NCBI GenBank assembly: GCA_934373455.1 | Contig: CAKRON010000061.1 | Location: 1-16,132, forward strand | DNA: 16,132 nucleotides | DNA from: an uncultured Marvinbryantia sp. | GTDB taxonomy: Bacteria > Bacillota > Clostridia > Lachnospirales > Lachnospiraceae | Direction: 5' to 3' | In this document: positions 14,268 to 16,132 of the stretch, one piece after another | Position numbering within the stretch: position 1 is the first letter of the stretch | Layout: the number at the start of each line of letters is the position of its first letter | The notes under the pieces: model-generated | The model's input: the letters and a program-made list of their open reading frames with translations, nothing else | What the model was told of the DNA's origin: nothing | Database searches by the model: none | Position numbers and translations under genes: made by a program

Positions 14268-15230
14268 ATGGCTCAGGAAAAAAGAAGGCCTACACCGCAG
14301 GAAAAGCGGCGCGGGCTTATTATAAATGTACTCACGCTAATCGTTCTGATCCTTCTGGTATTTGAAGGAAAAAGTCTGATTAGCTTATTTTCATCGCAGA
14401 CCATTCAGGATCGAATCCGGCAGGAAGAATCCGAAGTGTTTGCCGGTGCTAATTTAACAGAAAAGCAGACAGAAAAAGTCTCTGAGGCTTCTACAGAAAC
14501 CTCTTCCGAAAAGACTACAGAATCCAAATCTGAAGATTCTTCTGAATCGGAAACTACTGCTCCTGCTACAGATCGCTTTACCGGACTTCCGGACGGAGGC
14601 GATGCCTATATGGATATCGTAGTCCCACAGCAAGCCGTTGCTCTGGATGACAGCTATTTTGAAGATGCCGTATTCATCGGTGATTCCCGCATGCAAGGAT
14701 TCCGTAATCTTTCCGGTATCACAAAGGGTAGTTTCGTAACTGCTGTCGGTATGGAACTTGAGAATTTTTATACAGATGCCCAGATTGCTACTGCTGCCGG
14801 CAATGTTAAAGTTCTGGATGCACTGAAGAATCTTAATTATTCCAAAATCTATATGATGCTTGGAACAAATGAACTGGGCGCATACGATATGACGCAGGTA
14901 GGCGAATCTTACCGCAAAGTTCTTGCAGATATTAAGAAACTTTCATCTTCTGCAGATCCGATTGTCTATGTTTATTCTGTTATTTATGTGGATGAACCAC
15001 TGGTAACTACCGGTGATTATGTAAATAACACAAATGTAGATGCAGTCAATACTGAAATTCTGAAGATGTGTCAGGAAGAAGGCTATCATTACATTAATTT
15101 AAACGAAGTATTCTCCAATGGTCAGCACGGGCTGATTTCAGGAGCAGCTGAGGACGGTATTCATCTGAACACCGACTACTGTAAAAAATGGCTTGAATAT
15201 ACAAAAACACACTATATACCAAGTGTTTAA
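14268..15230 (+). CDS. Membrane-anchored extracellular SGNH/GDSL hydrolase
   Basis: A 320-residue protein with a basic N-terminus, one membrane segment (about 16-33), a Ser/Thr/Glu-rich spacer (about 63-101) and an SGNH domain (about 125-316) outside the cell. Block I is FIGDSRMQGF with nucleophile Ser140. A glycine in AVGME (Gly161) matches block II, LGTNEL has Asn201 (block III), and EDGIHLN carries Asp296 and His299 (block V). The full catalytic set suggests an active esterase or O-acyltransferase on a surface glycan, but the substrate is unknown. GAGGGG lies 5 bases before the ATG. It is transcribed away from the MBOAT gene and followed 16 bases later by the DUF4358 gene, which suggests a shared role in surface polymer acylation (inference). 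Confidence 0.88.
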   Translation: MAQEKRRPTPQEKRRGLIINVLTLIVLILLVFEGKSLISLFSSQTIQDRIRQEESEVFAGANLTEKQTEKVSEASTETSSEKTTESKSEDSSESETTAPATDRFTGLPDGGDAYMDIVVPQQAVALDDSYFEDAVFIGDSRMQGFRNLSGITKGSFVTAVGMELENFYTDAQIATAAGNVKVLDALKNLNYSKIYMMLGTNELGAYDMTQVGESYRKVLADIKKLSSSADPIVYVYSVIYVDEPLVTTGDYVNNTNVDAVNTEILKMCQEEGYHYINLNEVFSNGQHGLISGAAEDGIHLNTDYCKKWLEYTKTHYIPSV

Positions 15231-15246
15231 GAAAAGGAGAACCCAT

Positions 15247-15732
15247 ATGAAAAACTTAAAGAAGACATTAATTTTCACAGTTCTTTGCACATTCACTGTA
15301 CTGCTCTTTACTGCCTGCGGCGGTAAATCTTCTTCTGACAGTGCAGATGTATCTGTTGATGTAAAACAGTTGTGTACAGATCTGGAAGGCACCATTGACA
15401 GTGAAGTCAGCGAAGTAAGCAACGATATTATCGCATCTACTTATTTTGTAGATATGGAAAAAATCGACGAAGCTGCAGCCGCTCTGAATTCCGGAAGCAA
15501 TGCCTGCGAAGTACTGGTTCTGAAATGTAAAGACGCATCTTATGTTGCTGAAGTGGAAGATTTATTAAAGAAACGTGTCGAATCACAATCCGCACTGTTC
15601 GCAAGTTACAATGCACCGGAAGTTGCAAAGCTGGATGCGGCACTCATCAAAAGCAAAGGAAATTACGTAGTCTTCTGTGTTACAGATCACAACGACAAAG
15701 CAGAAGAAATTTTAAAAGAAGCCGGATTATAA
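15247..15732 (+). CDS. DUF4358 domain lipoprotein
   Basis: I start it at the ATG 15247-15249, where AAGGAG lies 7 bases upstream; an earlier in-frame start would overlap the SGNH gene. The 161-residue product has a lysine-containing N-terminus, a hydrophobic core and a lipobox-like LLFTAC, with the lipid-bearing cysteine predicted at Cys24. A short Ser/Asp-rich spacer follows. The mature part contains IIASTYFVDMEKIDEAAAAL and a segment with ACEVLVLKCKD and VEDLLKKRVESQ, which I recognise as the DUF4358 pattern. The family has no known activity. In Lachnospiraceae it is, as far as I recall, often near MBOAT and DHHW genes, which fits this locus. It forms a two-gene unit with the SGNH gene. Confidence 0.85.
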   Translation: MKNLKKTLIFTVLCTFTVLLFTACGGKSSSDSADVSVDVKQLCTDLEGTIDSEVSEVSNDIIASTYFVDMEKIDEAAAALNSGSNACEVLVLKCKDASYVAEVEDLLKKRVESQSALFASYNAPEVAKLDAALIKSKGNYVVFCVTDHNDKAEEILKEAGL

Positions 15733-15746
15733 TCCGACTTCTTTTT
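15718..15746. terminator. Bidirectional terminator between convergent genes
   Basis: The hairpin GAAG-C-CGGAT (15718-15727), loop TATA, ATCCG-A-CTTC (15732-15741) has one internal C/A mismatch. It is followed on the plus strand by TTTTT and flanked by AAAA on the left, which becomes a T-run on the minus strand. The DUF4358 stop codon lies inside the stem-loop. It can end the DUF4358 transcript and the convergent PepV transcript. Confidence 0.8.
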
Positions 15747-15781
15747 CTTTTACCCTATGCTTTGTTTAAAGGTGGAAAATA

Positions 15782-16132
15782 TCATCCACATATTCTTACG
15801 ATCGCATCTGCAAAGATCTTTGCACTCATAATCAGCATATCGATCATCATAAATTCATCATCTCCATGCATGTGATTGTCCACTTCCGGAACCATGCATC
15901 CAAATGCTACTCCACGTTCCAGGTCATGTACATAAGTACCGCCGCCGGTAGACTGTGCTTCCCCTTTTACTCCACTGTATACTTCATAGCTGGCAAGAAG
16001 TTTCTGAACCAGTTCAGAATCAGCCGGAACATAATGCGGTGCAATCATTTTTCCTTTTTCAATAGAAAATCCTTTTGCTTCAAATGTCTCTTCCAACACT
16101 TTCGTTACATTTTCATCCGATCCACATACCGG
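15782..16132 (-). CDS. pepV: PepV-type M20 dipeptidase, C-terminal part only
   Basis: The last 117 codons of a minus-strand gene that begins beyond the right edge; the frame is open to the final base. The sequence contains VTKVLEETFEAKG, the substrate-binding STGGGTYVHDLERGVAFG, NHMHGDDEFMMID with the conserved His and acidic residues, and a closing helix ILIM-like segment ending in AKIFADAIVRICG. This pattern matches the C-terminal catalytic domain of PepV/Sapep zinc dipeptidases, cytosolic enzymes that split a range of dipeptides including those with an N-terminal beta-alanine or D-residue. The N-terminal metal-binding half is not in the window, so activity cannot be judged. Confidence 0.88.
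   Translation of the reverse strand, partial: PVCGSDENVTKVLEETFEAKGFSIEKGKMIAPHYVPADSELVQKLLASYEVYSGVKGEAQSTGGGTYVHDLERGVAFGCMVPEVDNHMHGDDEFMMIDMLIMSAKIFADAIVRICG

Overview
The window looks like a low-to-mid GC Firmicute, most likely a gut Lachnospiraceae. The reasons are a Gram-positive-type replicative polymerase PolC, strong AGGAGG-like ribosome binding sites, and several families common in that group (DUF5688, DHHW, DUF4358, PepV). The placement is an inference from gene content and protein style; no database was searched. I saw no tRNA, rRNA, CRISPR array, insertion sequence or phage gene.

Layout. Positions 1-604 (minus) hold the first 201 codons of a DUF5688 gene that runs off the left edge, with its promoter at about 695-723. 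The efp terminator follows at 792-829. From there a long minus-strand block reads right to left: MBOAT acyltransferase (14067) > DHHW protein > thyA > folA > ispG > polC > alaA > yqeG > Xaa-Pro aminopeptidase > efp (860). From the MBOAT gene to polC the gaps are only 2-26 bases and I see no terminator, so one transcript may link envelope acylation genes, dTMP synthesis, an isoprenoid step and the replicative polymerase. A promoter-like site at the 3' end of polC probably restarts transcription for alaA-yqeG-pepP, and another good promoter lies directly in front of efp. On the right, an SGNH hydrolase and a DUF4358 lipoprotein are read rightwards (14268-15732) from a divergent promoter region shared with the MBOAT gene. 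A bidirectional terminator at 15718-15746 separates them from the C-terminal part of a convergent PepV-type dipeptidase that runs off the right edge.

How the genes fit together. ThyA and DHFR form the dTMP/tetrahydrofolate cycle and feed PolC. IspG supplies isoprenoid precursors needed for undecaprenyl carriers and cell wall synthesis. EF-P relieves ribosome stalling at polyproline and sits beside an Xaa-Pro peptidase. The most interesting region is 11484-15732. There a membrane O-acyltransferase, a DHHW protein (resembling the AlgJ/AlgX type of partner), a membrane-anchored extracellular SGNH protein and a DUF4358 lipoprotein flank one compact divergent control region. This looks like a cell-surface polymer acylation module whose substrate is not known from the sequence.
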